Under the pieces are notes generated by a model. The model made no database searches and was not told the origin of the DNA. It saw only the letters and a list, made by a program, of their open reading frames with translations. The position numbers and the translations under genes were made by a program. A stretch of DNA of 58,738 bases from positions 1-58,738 of IMG/VR virus record IMGVR_UViG_3300046006_001360, one strand, 5' to 3'. The stretch's first letter is position 1. Each line of letters opens with the position of its first letter. Source of the DNA: a virus. This document shows, in pieces, positions 34,548-42,866 of the stretch.

Positions 34548-34955
34548 TTACGCATCAGCTGAAACCCTGGCAAGTTGTATAGGAAACTCTACAGGTATAC
34601 GTTTAGTTAATTTTTCATTAATGGCAACTAACAAGTTACCTTCGTTCTTAAAGATTTCACCTTTACGCAGTTTTCTCCTACGCATAGTTTCTTTTTTAAC
34701 TGTGTGTTTAAAGTAGTCAAGAACTTTAGAAGAGTAAGACTTAATCACAATAAAGCCGTGATTACTAAATTGAACTCCGTTACCGTCTAGCAGCATGTAA
34801 TATTGTTCTTTTTCTAATGATAGCATGTAACTCATATCATCAGGATCTATCTCAATGATGCAGTCTGGTGCTTTGACCATAGTTTCAACGACAGAGAACA
34901 TTTTTTCTTCTAGTTCTGCCATCTTCGGTCTTTTGTCAGGATTTGTAAAAAACAT
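34548..34955 (-). CDS. Hypothetical protein
   Basis: 135 residues, with DPDDMSYMLSLEKEQYYMLL in the middle, a basic patch (TMRRRKLRKGEIF) and a beta-type C-terminus. The basic patch hints at nucleic-acid binding. Single gene between two palindrome-bearing promoter regions. Family not recognised. Confidence 0.6.
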   Translation of the reverse strand: MFFTNPDKRPKMAELEEKMFSVVETMVKAPDCIIEIDPDDMSYMLSLEKEQYYMLLDGNGVQFSNHGFIVIKSYSSKVLDYFKHTVKKETMRRRKLRKGEIFKNEGNLLVAINEKLTKRIPVEFPIQLARVSADA

Positions 34956-35048
34956 AGCGATTAATTTTGATTAATTTAATTGATTAGTTAAATTTAACTA
35001 TTATAGTTGATAGTAGCAAACTTTGGGGCTTAAAGTTATTAACAAATT
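34956..35048 (-). promoter_or_regulatory. Promoter region with GTTAAATTTAAC palindrome and GTTAATAAC box
   Basis: Perfect palindrome at 34986-34997; GTTAATAAC at 35034-35042. On the minus strand TTTGTTAATAACTTTAAG, then CCCCAAAGTTTGC: TTTG and AAAGTTTG are 18 bases apart and fit the Bacteroidota -33 TTTG / -7 TAnnTTTG promoter with one mismatch. Confidence 0.5.
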
Positions 35049-35429
35049 TTAAGTGTTCTTAATTTCTTGTATTTGTCTTTCCAAGATTCGAATTTTTTCA
35101 ATCTTTTCCAGCTCGGTTAATTTTTTATTTTCTATTGCTTCAAGTTCTTGTGCGTTTAACTGTTCAAAAGAATACCCTGATAATTCGTATTCATCATGGT
35201 CACGATTATAATCTACGGCAACATGGGTTGAACCTCTTTGTTCTAATTCATCAATCATTTCTTTTAGATGTGAAATAGCAATAGGTTCGTTATCAGCTCT
35301 GCCATTACCAATATGAATGATTTCTATATCATAGGGCACTTCTTCATTATATCCAATGTGGTCATAAAACTCAGTTAGCAAGTAATTGCTAATAAGATCA
35401 CCTCTGTGAATTTGCTTAACGTATTTCAT
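35049..35429 (-). CDS. Hypothetical protein
   Basis: 126 residues from the ATG at 35429 (MKYVKQIHRGDLIS); the longer frame to 35486 overlaps the upstream gene. Acidic with IGYNEEVPYDIEIIHIGNGR, and a C-terminal coiled coil (ELEAIENKKLTELEKIEKIR). Family not recognised. Confidence 0.6.
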   Translation of the reverse strand: MKYVKQIHRGDLISNYLLTEFYDHIGYNEEVPYDIEIIHIGNGRADNEPIAISHLKEMIDELEQRGSTHVAVDYNRDHDEYELSGYSFEQLNAQELEAIENKKLTELEKIEKIRILERQIQEIKNT

Positions 35430-35443
35430 TTTTACTATATTAA

Positions 35444-35932
35444 TTATATAATGTGGTGGCAATATGGTTTTTTCCACTCTAACCAAGGCTCTATTGTAGG
35501 ATCCAAAGCTTTAAAGATTTTCCAATAATGAAAAAGTTTGTTTTCAGAATTTTCTTTGTATTTTTTTATTAAAGCATCTTCACTGTCCATAATACCTTTT
35601 TGATATGCAATCTTATCTCGTAGTTCTTTAGCCTGCGGAACTGTTTCTCTAAGTATGCGAGCTGGTTCATCGGTGTTTAAACCATGAACAGCCATATCTA
35701 TAATAATTTCTTTTAACGACTCACCTCTTTGGATTATAGCATTAATCTCCGGTACCATTGCGTTATGTCTTTCTTTAGCACCTTCACGAGTTCTTATGAA
35801 GTTCTCGTATCGCTCTTGAAGTTCTTTATCATTAAAATCTTCCATGAATAAGTCATGTACTTTTTCAAATGCAGTTTTCTCCGGTTGCGGTTCTGCTTTC
35901 TTTCTCGTAGTCTTTGGTTTAGTTTCTCCCAT
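35444..35932 (-). CDS. Hypothetical helical protein
   Basis: 162 residues from the ATG at 35932 (MGETKPKTTRKKAEPQPEKT); I prefer this start because the upstream gene stops at 35935. Basic Pro-rich N-terminus, then a long helical region (NFIRTREGAKERHNAMVPEI). No family recognised. Confidence 0.6.
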   Translation of the reverse strand: MGETKPKTTRKKAEPQPEKTAFEKVHDLFMEDFNDKELQERYENFIRTREGAKERHNAMVPEINAIIQRGESLKEIIIDMAVHGLNTDEPARILRETVPQAKELRDKIAYQKGIMDSEDALIKKYKENSENKLFHYWKIFKALDPTIEPWLEWKKPYCHHII

Positions 35933-35934
35933 GT

Positions 35935-36153
35935 TTAGTAATTTGCTAAATGTTTTTCTCCAGTTGTTATGTCTACCCACACTTGTGGTTTTGTGTGCTC
36001 TTCTCTAAGTTTTCCTAATCTTTTTAATTCTTTAAGACCAGCCTCATGTGCAGATTCATCAGTAGCTCCGGCATGATTTTTCATATGAAAGTTAAATGCT
36101 GATTTGTACATTACCTTTTCGACTCCTTTTAGATTTTCACAGAATGCGTTCAT
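35935..36153 (-). CDS. Small hypothetical protein
   Basis: 72 residues from the ATG at 36153 (MNAFCENLKGVEKVMYK). The apparent longer N-terminus to 36204 is translated promoter-cassette DNA that is duplicated at 26155, so I reject it. Contains HMKNHAGATDESAHEAGLKE. Family not recognised. Confidence 0.6.
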   Translation of the reverse strand: MNAFCENLKGVEKVMYKSAFNFHMKNHAGATDESAHEAGLKELKRLGKLREEHTKPQVWVDITTGEKHLANY

Positions 36154-36156
36154 ATA

Positions 36157-36240
36157 GTGTATAGTTTTATATTGATAGTTAAAATTAATACAAAAAACCC
36201 ACAAATAAAAATTTGTGGGTCTAAAGTTATTAACAATTTT
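36157..36240. repeat. 84-bp duplicated intergenic cassette, copy 2
   Basis: One mismatch to 26155-26238 over 84 bp. Contains GTTAATAAC box, terminator and promoter-like end. Lies between a glycosyltransferase-like gene and the 72-residue gene. Confidence 0.95.
36192..36219 (-). terminator. Intrinsic terminator in duplicated cassette
   Basis: 9-bp stem CCCACAAAT / ATTTGTGGG, 4-base loop and six T on the minus strand; ends the glycosyltransferase operon 39584 to 36239. Confidence 0.85.
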
Positions 36241-36982
36241 ACCATTGTTTTCCTATATCATCTAATGTTCTAACAACCCTAACGGGTATTGGAACTTGTC
36301 TTAATTTGCTATCATCAAAATTATTTAATACTGATAGACGTTTAATACTTTCAGCATTACCAAAATGTAACTTGGAATTTACGTCAGAATTTTCATTGGT
36401 AAGATATGAATATACCTTTAAGCCTTTTATGTATTCTGCACCCATGATATAACACAAATCAGCAAAATGATTAGCTGAAAATAATGATGAAAAGTAAAAA
36501 TAGTTATTATCTAATTCTTTTAAAATAGGAAAATCCCAAACACAAATATCAGTTCTTAATACAATTACCAAGTCATATTTAACATTAGTTTCTTCAACGT
36601 AAGTTTCATATAGTTTTATACATTCTTCTAACGAATATAACTGTGATAAGCAATTGTTAAAATTGCGTAAACGGTCATCTCCGCCAGGCAGCCTATCATG
36701 TAATTTTTTAAACAGATTGTCATTGCTTATTACATAAGAAGGCTCAGACAGTATTCTAATAGGTTTCCATTTTTCAACAAATGTTTTAACATCAGTTATA
36801 TCAGACGGGCATTCATTCATACCGCTCCAAGTAGAAAAACCATACCCTTCATTTGTGTTTTCCCACAGGTGAGCAAAAACATCTACTTCACCTTGACTAA
36901 AAATTTTATTAGACTGTGTAGAAAAACACTTTTCATTATTTACAAACCGAGGTTGACCAAAATAAAGTACCGCAATTTTCAT
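36239..36982 (-). CDS. Glycosyltransferase-like protein
   Basis: 247 residues. It starts MKIAVLYFGQPRFVNNEKCF, continues VDVFAHLWENTNEG and has VLRTDICVW (about 141-149) at the place of a nucleotide-sugar metal site, a pattern of uncharacterised GT-A-like proteins of phages and viruses. It probably transfers a sugar to a phage or host acceptor; the acceptor is unknown. The start overlaps the stop of the GT-FkbM fusion by one base, so the three genes form an operon. Confidence 0.6.
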   Translation of the reverse strand: MKIAVLYFGQPRFVNNEKCFSTQSNKIFSQGEVDVFAHLWENTNEGYGFSTWSGMNECPSDITDVKTFVEKWKPIRILSEPSYVISNDNLFKKLHDRLPGGDDRLRNFNNCLSQLYSLEECIKLYETYVEETNVKYDLVIVLRTDICVWDFPILKELDNNYFYFSSLFSANHFADLCYIMGAEYIKGLKVYSYLTNENSDVNSKLHFGNAESIKRLSVLNNFDDSKLRQVPIPVRVVRTLDDIGKQW

Positions 36983-38436
36983 TACTTCTTAATGGCAATT
37001 TTATTATAGCTTGGATCTTTTACACATAAATTAACTACATATCCTTTAGACTTTAAAAATTCATCAATTCCTAGTTTATCTTGAATGTGAAAATATTCAA
37101 AACGTATACAAGAAATATCACAAGTATCATAATCTATGCTTTTAAGAATTGTGTCTTCGTAACCTTCGCAATCTAACATTAAGAAATCTACTTTAGCTAA
37201 ATCATGTATTGCGGTAAATGATTTCCATGAAACTCCTGATACTAAAATGTTTCCGCCGTCTGTTATTTTTGACATTCCGCCTTGGTCAACCATCATAAAA
37301 TTGCCATCTGCTTCTGTAATAGCACAGTTTGAAAATACTATGTTAGATTCCCATTTAGCATAAACATCTTTTAATTTGTCAAAATATTTAGGTAACGGTT
37401 CAATTAAGAATAATTTAAATGATTTTAATCTGTCTAATGTTTCTTTTAATCCATATTCTTCACCTTCTATACCATCATGAGATCCAATTTGAACTATTGT
37501 AGCATCTTCGGTAATAACATCTTGGTAATTAACTAATTCCATTTCTACTATACCGTAATTACTATGTATTTCTTTTTTCCACGGTTGGTATCTATCATAC
37601 TGATGAACTATTACATACGGCTGTTTCTTTTCATTTACAACTTTGCCATTTTCCATAGTAGGAATAGCACAAGATAAAGCTTCGTTAAAAGTTTTAACTT
37701 TACGGATTCTTTCAAATGAATTATGTTGAGATCTTGATCCCATTGACCAATCTTGTGAACTTTCAGGAATTGCTTTAATTGTTCCTAAGTTTGCGCACCA
37801 GTTATCACTAGCAGGAACTATTTTTGTTCTTTCAGCAAATACTTCGTATATTGCGGCAGCGTAAAAGATTTGGTCAACAAAAGCACCTGGGTCAGCTGAA
37901 AAGAATGCTAATTCATAAACTGTTTGAAACAATTTAATTAACATTTCCTTTTTGCCTGCAATGATTCCAGAACATAAAGTTTCTTTGTCTGCAAGTTTTA
38001 GGAACAAGTTCTTACCTAAATGTAATTCTAAGTTATCCCCATTCCAATCTTCGTGTCTAAATGTAACACCTTCTGATGTTGCAACTAAATCATAATCTTG
38101 AATGTTATTTTTTAACCAAACACCTGGGTCTGACTGAAAGATTACATCACGTATGTCTGTTGCGATAAATGCATCAACATCACTTGTGTATTCAGATTTT
38201 AAGATTTCTGAATATTCCAAAAATCTTTGAGTAGCCATGTTGGTATCACCGTTTAATTCACTAGTAAAAGTAAAGATTCCGTTTTCTTTTAGGTAATCTA
38301 ATAAAATAGAATCTTGTGGGTTGTAAACTACCACAAAAACTTTACCACCAAATTTTGTTGCTTTTAAACTTTCAACCCAAGGTTTAATCTGTTCAGGACC
38401 ATATCCATAGACAGATGCGAGTATTCCTATGTTCAT
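36982..38436 (-). CDS. Glycosyltransferase-like / FkbM methyltransferase fusion
   Basis: 484 residues, two parts. Residues 1-290 look like a GT-A-type domain (MNIGILASVYGYG; DVDAFIATDIRDVIFQSDPG around 85-104, with an acidic D-x-R-D in place of DxD). Residues about 310-484 match FkbM-family SAM methyltransferases: IVQIGSHDGIEGEEYGL, LFLIEPLPKYFDKL, ADGNFMMVDQGG, DFLMLDCEGYEDTILKSID and IRFEYFH. The fusion would add a sugar and methylate it (O-methyl cap) or act on two steps of one glycan. It overlaps both neighbours by 1-4 bases. Confidence 0.75.
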   Translation of the reverse strand: MNIGILASVYGYGPEQIKPWVESLKATKFGGKVFVVVYNPQDSILLDYLKENGIFTFTSELNGDTNMATQRFLEYSEILKSEYTSDVDAFIATDIRDVIFQSDPGVWLKNNIQDYDLVATSEGVTFRHEDWNGDNLELHLGKNLFLKLADKETLCSGIIAGKKEMLIKLFQTVYELAFFSADPGAFVDQIFYAAAIYEVFAERTKIVPASDNWCANLGTIKAIPESSQDWSMGSRSQHNSFERIRKVKTFNEALSCAIPTMENGKVVNEKKQPYVIVHQYDRYQPWKKEIHSNYGIVEMELVNYQDVITEDATIVQIGSHDGIEGEEYGLKETLDRLKSFKLFLIEPLPKYFDKLKDVYAKWESNIVFSNCAITEADGNFMMVDQGGMSKITDGGNILVSGVSWKSFTAIHDLAKVDFLMLDCEGYEDTILKSIDYDTCDISCIRFEYFHIQDKLGIDEFLKSKGYVVNLCVKDPSYNKIAIKK

Positions 38437-39584
38437 ATTGTTTTTCGTTTTTCTTCGAAGTAATTATTTAAAGATTCTTCGTTGTATACACCTAAGTTTT
38501 TTCGTGAGAACCAAAGATTTTTCTTAATTCTTGGTATTTGATGTTTATCAAGTTCTGGGTTATTTAGCAATGAAAGATTGGCTTGTTCTGCTTCAGCATA
38601 CTGGCCAGCCCAAAATGCAGCAACTGCAAATTCATCAACACTAAACGGTCCATAAATAGATTTTACTATAAATAGAACATCATTAGCAGGCCAAGGTGTA
38701 GTAGCACATATTTTTGATAATTGATACGCGTGTTGCCACATTCCTAATTTTTTAGCATGCGCTGCTAACACTGAAATTGGTTCAGATCTCCAAGGTCTCA
38801 TCATCCAAGCTTTCATTGTCACTGGATATACTTCATCAAATGGTAAGTCTTTTTGTATCATGCACCAACCTATCATATACTGCGCAAACCATTGCTCTTC
38901 TTCCCATCCACCAAACTCAACACGTTTTGTGTACCATTCAATAGCTTTGTCAAGATTGCCAAAATCTCGGTAGGATTGAGCAAGATAAAACATATAACGG
39001 CCATTCTCAGGTTCGTCAATAAGTCCTTGCTCTAGTAAAGCAATATCACGAGGAAACTTATCACCTTTAGATCCGCCGTCAGATACATCATCAAAAAACA
39101 ATGTATCAAGAACCGCTCTTGATTGAACACCTTCAACACAGTCATAATATTCATGTGTTACGCCAATACATCTCCAAGTCTTTTTATTATTAAGAACTCG
39201 CATGTTATGATAATATGTTCCTAAGTTATCTTGAGCAATATCATAAACATCGATGTTAATATCAAGTTTGTCTTTCTTAAATCCTTTATCAACTAATACC
39301 ATGTCAGCATCAGTTAATAAAGTAAAATCACCCCATGATCTTGCGAGTGCTAATGCTTCATTACGGTTGTGGCCAAAGTTAACCCAAGGTTTTTCATGAA
39401 GTATTCCAGGTTTATCTTTTAAGATTTCTTTTATGATATCTTGTGTGCCATCAGTAGAACCTGTGTCAACAATACACCATGTATCTATAAAAGGTAGTAC
39501 AGATTCCAAACATCTTTTCATGATTCGAGATTCATTCTTGACGATCATGTTAAGACATATAGTAGGAGATTTGTCTTTTTTCAT
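38433..39584 (-). CDS. Family 2 glycosyltransferase with TPR-type C-terminus
   Basis: 383 residues. Residues 8-115 are a clear GT2 domain (SPTICLNMIVKNESRIMKRC; IVDTGSTDGTQDIIKEI; FTLLTDADMVLV with the DxD-like DAD). The C-terminal half has helical repeats of TPR type (RYMFYLAQSYRDFGNLDKAI; FWAGQYAEAEQANLSLLN), as in other phage and bacterial proteins of this architecture. Transfers a sugar from a nucleotide donor. First gene of the operon, with its own AT-rich leader. Confidence 0.8.
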   Translation of the reverse strand: MKKDKSPTICLNMIVKNESRIMKRCLESVLPFIDTWCIVDTGSTDGTQDIIKEILKDKPGILHEKPWVNFGHNRNEALALARSWGDFTLLTDADMVLVDKGFKKDKLDINIDVYDIAQDNLGTYYHNMRVLNNKKTWRCIGVTHEYYDCVEGVQSRAVLDTLFFDDVSDGGSKGDKFPRDIALLEQGLIDEPENGRYMFYLAQSYRDFGNLDKAIEWYTKRVEFGGWEEEQWFAQYMIGWCMIQKDLPFDEVYPVTMKAWMMRPWRSEPISVLAAHAKKLGMWQHAYQLSKICATTPWPANDVLFIVKSIYGPFSVDEFAVAAFWAGQYAEAEQANLSLLNNPELDKHQIPRIKKNLWFSRKNLGVYNEESLNNYFEEKRKTI

Positions 39585-39615
39585 ATAATATATTTACAAT
39601 TGATTTCTTACATTG

Positions 39616-39641
39616 AAAAGAGCCGGATTAAAGGCTCTTTT
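39616..39641 (-). terminator. Terminator hairpin
   Basis: 9-bp stem AAAAGAGCC / GGCTCTTTT around an 8-base loop that includes the stop codon of the basic protein gene; the T-run on the minus strand is short, so termination may be partial. Confidence 0.6.
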
Positions 39642-39954
39642 CTGTAGGTTTAGCTGAGCCATCGTCAGTTTTCTTTTTACGCGGTTTGTAGTATCTGCGT
39701 TTCTTTTTTACTGGAGCATCAGCAGAGTCAGTAACAACTTCTTCTTTAGCAACAGCTGGTTTTGGTTTTCTCGGTTTACGAGCTTTTTTCACTTCAGCAG
39801 GAGCTAAAGTTTCCGCTAATGCAGTAACTGGGAAGTGAACGTCTTTTAAAGGTTTTACTGTTTTAGCTTCAGTAACTTCTATTGTGTTTATTTCAACGGC
39901 AATAGTAGGGACCTCTTTTCTTCCAAAGAAGAAGTTCCAAATTCTTTTTAACAT
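39628..39954 (-). CDS. Small basic Lys/Pro/Ala-rich protein
   Basis: 108 residues. A hydrophobic start (MLKRIWNFFFGRKE) is followed by a Lys/Pro/Ala-rich region with KKARKPRKPKPAVAKE and KKKRRYYKPRKKK, resembling histone H1-like or AT-hook DNA-binding tails. Nucleoid or capsid DNA binding is plausible. It is a single-gene unit with a late-type promoter and a terminator hairpin. Confidence 0.6.
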   Translation of the reverse strand: MLKRIWNFFFGRKEVPTIAVEINTIEVTEAKTVKPLKDVHFPVTALAETLAPAEVKKARKPRKPKPAVAKEEVVTDSADAPVKKKRRYYKPRKKKTDDGSAKPTEKSL

Positions 39955-39991
39955 AAATGTAGTTTTGCGTGATTAAAGATCACATGGTTAT

Positions 39992-40006
39992 AGATTATAT
40001 ATTCAC
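39992..40006 (-). promoter_or_regulatory. Late-type promoter candidate
   Basis: Minus-strand GTGAATATATAATCTATAAC, about 40 bases before the ATG at 39954. A short inverted repeat (GTGAT / ATCAC, 39969-39983) lies in the leader and may fold near the ribosome site. Confidence 0.45.
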
Positions 40007-40023
40007 AAGTAATACAATAGTTC

Positions 40024-41079
40024 TTATTTTAAGATAGAGGCAACTTCATCCTCTGAATCTTTAGAAACTTTAAATATCTTATCTCGTGTGGCTATTGCCA
40101 TTGGGTCAGCGGCTTTGTTAAATTTAGAATCTCCACGTAATTCAGCCATCTTAGCAGAGTAATTTTGTGCAACGGCTCTTTTCATATCTGCTGCATTTTT
40201 AAACTGAACAGTTTTTCCATCAAGAATACCGTTTCTTTCAAGAACATCTGCAAGTGAAGAGATTCCTTTAGCAATTCCTGCTAATGTAAGATTCTTAGAA
40301 TCAATACCTGCAATATCTGACTGCTGAAATTCTGGTGATGTAGTGTTATCTTTTAAAGACATGAAGAAACTGACAATGTCTGTGAAAAGCGTTTTGAAAT
40401 TCATAGAGATTGCAAGTTCTTCAACATCTTTTCTCATACGAAACGGAACAAGTGCTCCTGCTTGAAGTTTTGCTCGTGCACCTCTATCTCCCATAGAAAT
40501 AGAAAGTGCATCAGCAAGTGAAGAGTAAAGGTTTCCTGAGACGAATCCTTTAATATTGTGAATAGGTGTAAAACGGTCAAGCGCCCATTCTACATATTTT
40601 GCGTGTGTAGAGACAAAATCTACTTGAATGTATACATTGGGTTGTACTTCAGCAATAAGAACTGCTCCGGTACCGTCTGCACCTCGAGAATCTTTTAAAT
40701 CTACACCTTTGTATTTTGTTTCATTGAAGAATTGAAACATTGCTTTATTGTAAAAACGAATAGCGTCAGTTTCAGTTTTACGAGGATCTGAAGAATCACC
40801 ATAGACAGGATATTCTACAAGATAATCTATATCTCCGTATATTTTCTCCGGTTCATTCTTTAAATCTTCTTCGTAATAGATTCCTGAGCCTACAGGACGG
40901 ATTCCTTTTAAAGGTAATGTATCAGGATAAGTCTTAGACATCCATTTCTCAAAGTCAGCAAATAATTGCTTAACATAATCATCAGCAACTTTTAGTATTG
41001 CTGGTGTGATTTTTATTCCTTGAGTTTTAATAGAAGACCATCCTCCTTCATTTAATATCCATTCTGTATATGATAGCAT
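40024..41079 (-). CDS. Predicted internal head nucleotidyltransferase-fold protein
   Basis: 351 residues starting MLSYTEWILNEGGWSS: the start matches MLNYTEFIIE of the 384-residue protein and the T4 targeting sequence, and LNE before Gly at 11 is an ideal prohead-protease site. Behind it is a Pol-beta-type nucleotidyltransferase layout: PVGSG (63-66), YGDIDYLVEYP (81-91, the DxD pair) and YIQVDF (150-155, third Asp). The C-terminal half is helical. This superfamily transfers nucleotides to proteins, RNA or small molecules. It could be an injected enzyme; the target is unknown. Confidence 0.65.
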   Translation of the reverse strand: MLSYTEWILNEGGWSSIKTQGIKITPAILKVADDYVKQLFADFEKWMSKTYPDTLPLKGIRPVGSGIYYEEDLKNEPEKIYGDIDYLVEYPVYGDSSDPRKTETDAIRFYNKAMFQFFNETKYKGVDLKDSRGADGTGAVLIAEVQPNVYIQVDFVSTHAKYVEWALDRFTPIHNIKGFVSGNLYSSLADALSISMGDRGARAKLQAGALVPFRMRKDVEELAISMNFKTLFTDIVSFFMSLKDNTTSPEFQQSDIAGIDSKNLTLAGIAKGISSLADVLERNGILDGKTVQFKNAADMKRAVAQNYSAKMAELRGDSKFNKAADPMAIATRDKIFKVSKDSEDEVASILK

Positions 41080-41099
41080 CGTAACTAGATTTTTAGTAT

Positions 41100-41798
41100 T
41101 TATCTTGCTCCCATATTAGTTTTCCTTGCGGAATCTTCATTATGTGCATCAGTAGCAGTAAAGGTTTTCTTTGCCATAATATCATGTAATTCAGACATGC
41201 TATACGGACGGAATTGCGGGTGTGTATCAAGTCCAACATCAAGAGATCTACCGTTAGGACAGTAGCCTTCAACATCTTCATTATTAGCAAGAGCCCATAG
41301 AACATCCATTTCTTTTTCTTCAAGTAAACGTTTAAGTAAACTTGCAGGAATTTGGTGTTGAAGTTTACCGTGACAGTGTCCGTGTAACATCCAACTTCCG
41401 TGGTGCCATTTATTCCAAGTTCTTAGCGGATAATGACAAAGAATAATCTTTTGTCCGTTAATGTTAATCTCACGATAGAAATCAACAGTAGTGAATAATT
41501 CTTGTAGTTCTTTTAATGTATGAATATCCACATCATGATTACCCAAGATTAAATGAACAGTCTTACATTTTATTCTAGCTCTAAATTCTTTTACTTTGTC
41601 AGGACCTTGAAAAGCAACATCACCTAAATGAAACAGTGTATCGTCAGTTTTGACAACTTTGTTTATGTTAGCAATAATTGCCTCGTCCATTTCTTCTTTT
41701 GTTGCGAAATCACGACATCCGCTTTTGTCTTCCCAACGGGTAACACCACTTACAATATTCTTGTGGTTATAATGGGAATCTGATGTAAAGTATATCAT
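41100..41798 (-). CDS. Metallophosphoesterase
   Basis: 232 residues with the calcineurin-like motifs in order: FTSDSHYNHKN (D-x-H), FHLGDVAFQ (GD), LILGNHDVD (GNHD), ILCHYPLR and LHGHCHGKL (GHxH). The C-terminal 60 residues continue past the usual domain. The family hydrolyses phosphomono- or diesters; substrate unknown. One of three such proteins in the window. Confidence 0.85.
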   Translation of the reverse strand: MIYFTSDSHYNHKNIVSGVTRWEDKSGCRDFATKEEMDEAIIANINKVVKTDDTLFHLGDVAFQGPDKVKEFRARIKCKTVHLILGNHDVDIHTLKELQELFTTVDFYREININGQKIILCHYPLRTWNKWHHGSWMLHGHCHGKLQHQIPASLLKRLLEEKEMDVLWALANNEDVEGYCPNGRSLDVGLDTHPQFRPYSMSELHDIMAKKTFTATDAHNEDSARKTNMGAR

Positions 41799-41804
41799 AG
41801 TTAA

Positions 41805-42071
41805 TTATTTTGGTACGGCTAGTTCATCAATCCAGCCTTGTGATAAATCATGGTTTAGCCAAGTACATAAATGTGTATCAACAATCATTGAAGAATTTGT
41901 CCATACATTACCTACACGTCTTTTGATGATAACGTGAATAAGTTCGTGGTCTTTAGGATCTTGTATGTATTCACGTATAAGTGGACTTCTTGGTCTAGTC
42001 ATACGGTGTAGAACTTTTGCATCTTCAAGATACATTTTTTCTTCTTCTTCATCATATTTATTCCAGCTCAT
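41805..42071 (-). CDS. Small hypothetical protein
   Basis: 88 residues, acidic N-terminus (SWNKYDEEEEKMYLEDAKVL), His-rich and with HELIHVIIKRRVGNVW. Overlaps the cyclic-phosphate receiver gene by 14 bases. Family not recognised. Confidence 0.6.
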   Translation of the reverse strand: MSWNKYDEEEEKMYLEDAKVLHRMTRPRSPLIREYIQDPKDHELIHVIIKRRVGNVWTNSSMIVDTHLCTWLNHDLSQGWIDELAVPK

Positions 42072-42501
42072 TGACTTGTCTTAAGAATTTTTTGTATTGT
42101 GTTAATAATGACTCAATGTTTTTACCACCTACAGGATTTGCGCTATGAATATAAAAATCGGGTAACGGCATTCCTTTGGTCTCACAAAAATCAACTAACC
42201 AATTTGCGCAGTCTTTTCCTGTCTTTTCAGTAAAAGTAGCATCGTCTGGATTAGGTGGGTTTTCTCGCCCACCATTATCAAAAAAGTATTTTGTATGTTC
42301 TGGGCCAAGATCATGGTCAAAAGATATAATACTTGGTGCTTCTTTTGTAGTTTCCCAACTATTTTTAATTTGACTTGTAAATTCATCGTAACTTCTAACT
42401 ATAATCCAAGTCGGATCATTGTATAGTTCAGCCAAGTAAGGAAATTTCTTTGCACTTACATGTGGCATTCGGATATCGTCAAGGTATAATTTGTAACTCA
42501 T
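42058..42501 (-). CDS. Cyclic-phosphate processing receiver-domain (cREC) protein
   Basis: 147 residues. LYLDDIRMP at 5-13, SIISFDHDLGPE around 57-68 and FYIHSANPVGGKNIESL near 117-132 match the receiver-like domain found in RNA-repair and cyclic-phosphate-processing gene sets. It lacks a kinase partner, so it is not a classical response regulator. Function probably in RNA end processing or binding of 2',3'-cyclic phosphate; inferred from family. Next to a metallophosphoesterase gene two genes downstream. Confidence 0.7.
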   Translation of the reverse strand: MSYKLYLDDIRMPHVSAKKFPYLAELYNDPTWIIVRSYDEFTSQIKNSWETTKEAPSIISFDHDLGPEHTKYFFDNGGRENPPNPDDATFTEKTGKDCANWLVDFCETKGMPLPDFYIHSANPVGGKNIESLLTQYKKFLRQVNELE

Positions 42502-42503
42502 GA

Positions 42504-42866
42504 TTAAAAGTATTTTTCTTCAATTATATCAGCAACTATGGTAATGATGTCTTCAACACTTTGTGCAGCGGGTGAAAATCTATTTCTAGGAGAATCACCC
42601 ATTCTTGTTAAGTATTCTACTAACACAGCTTCTCTATTAATAGGTTTCTTTATATTTTCAGGGTCATCGAGAAAATCTTGCAGTCTAGTAAATTCTTCAT
42701 GTCCTATCATCATAGAGACAAAGCCTGATTTTCTAGCCTCTACGTCAAAAGCAACATCAGATTTGTTTAACCTAAGTAATTTTGAATGAGGACCAAATTG
42801 ATGTCTAAACCAAGAAGAAAGGCTTTCCACCTTTTCACCTCTTACATAGATTAAGTATTGTGTCAT
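42504..42866 (-). CDS. Hypothetical protein
   Basis: 120 residues, soluble, with MTQYLIYVRGEKVESLSSWF at the start and a C-terminal helix. Two bases from the downstream gene. Family not recognised. Confidence 0.6.
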   Translation of the reverse strand: MTQYLIYVRGEKVESLSSWFRHQFGPHSKLLRLNKSDVAFDVEARKSGFVSMMIGHEEFTRLQDFLDDPENIKKPINREAVLVEYLTRMGDSPRNRFSPAAQSVEDIITIVADIIEEKYF

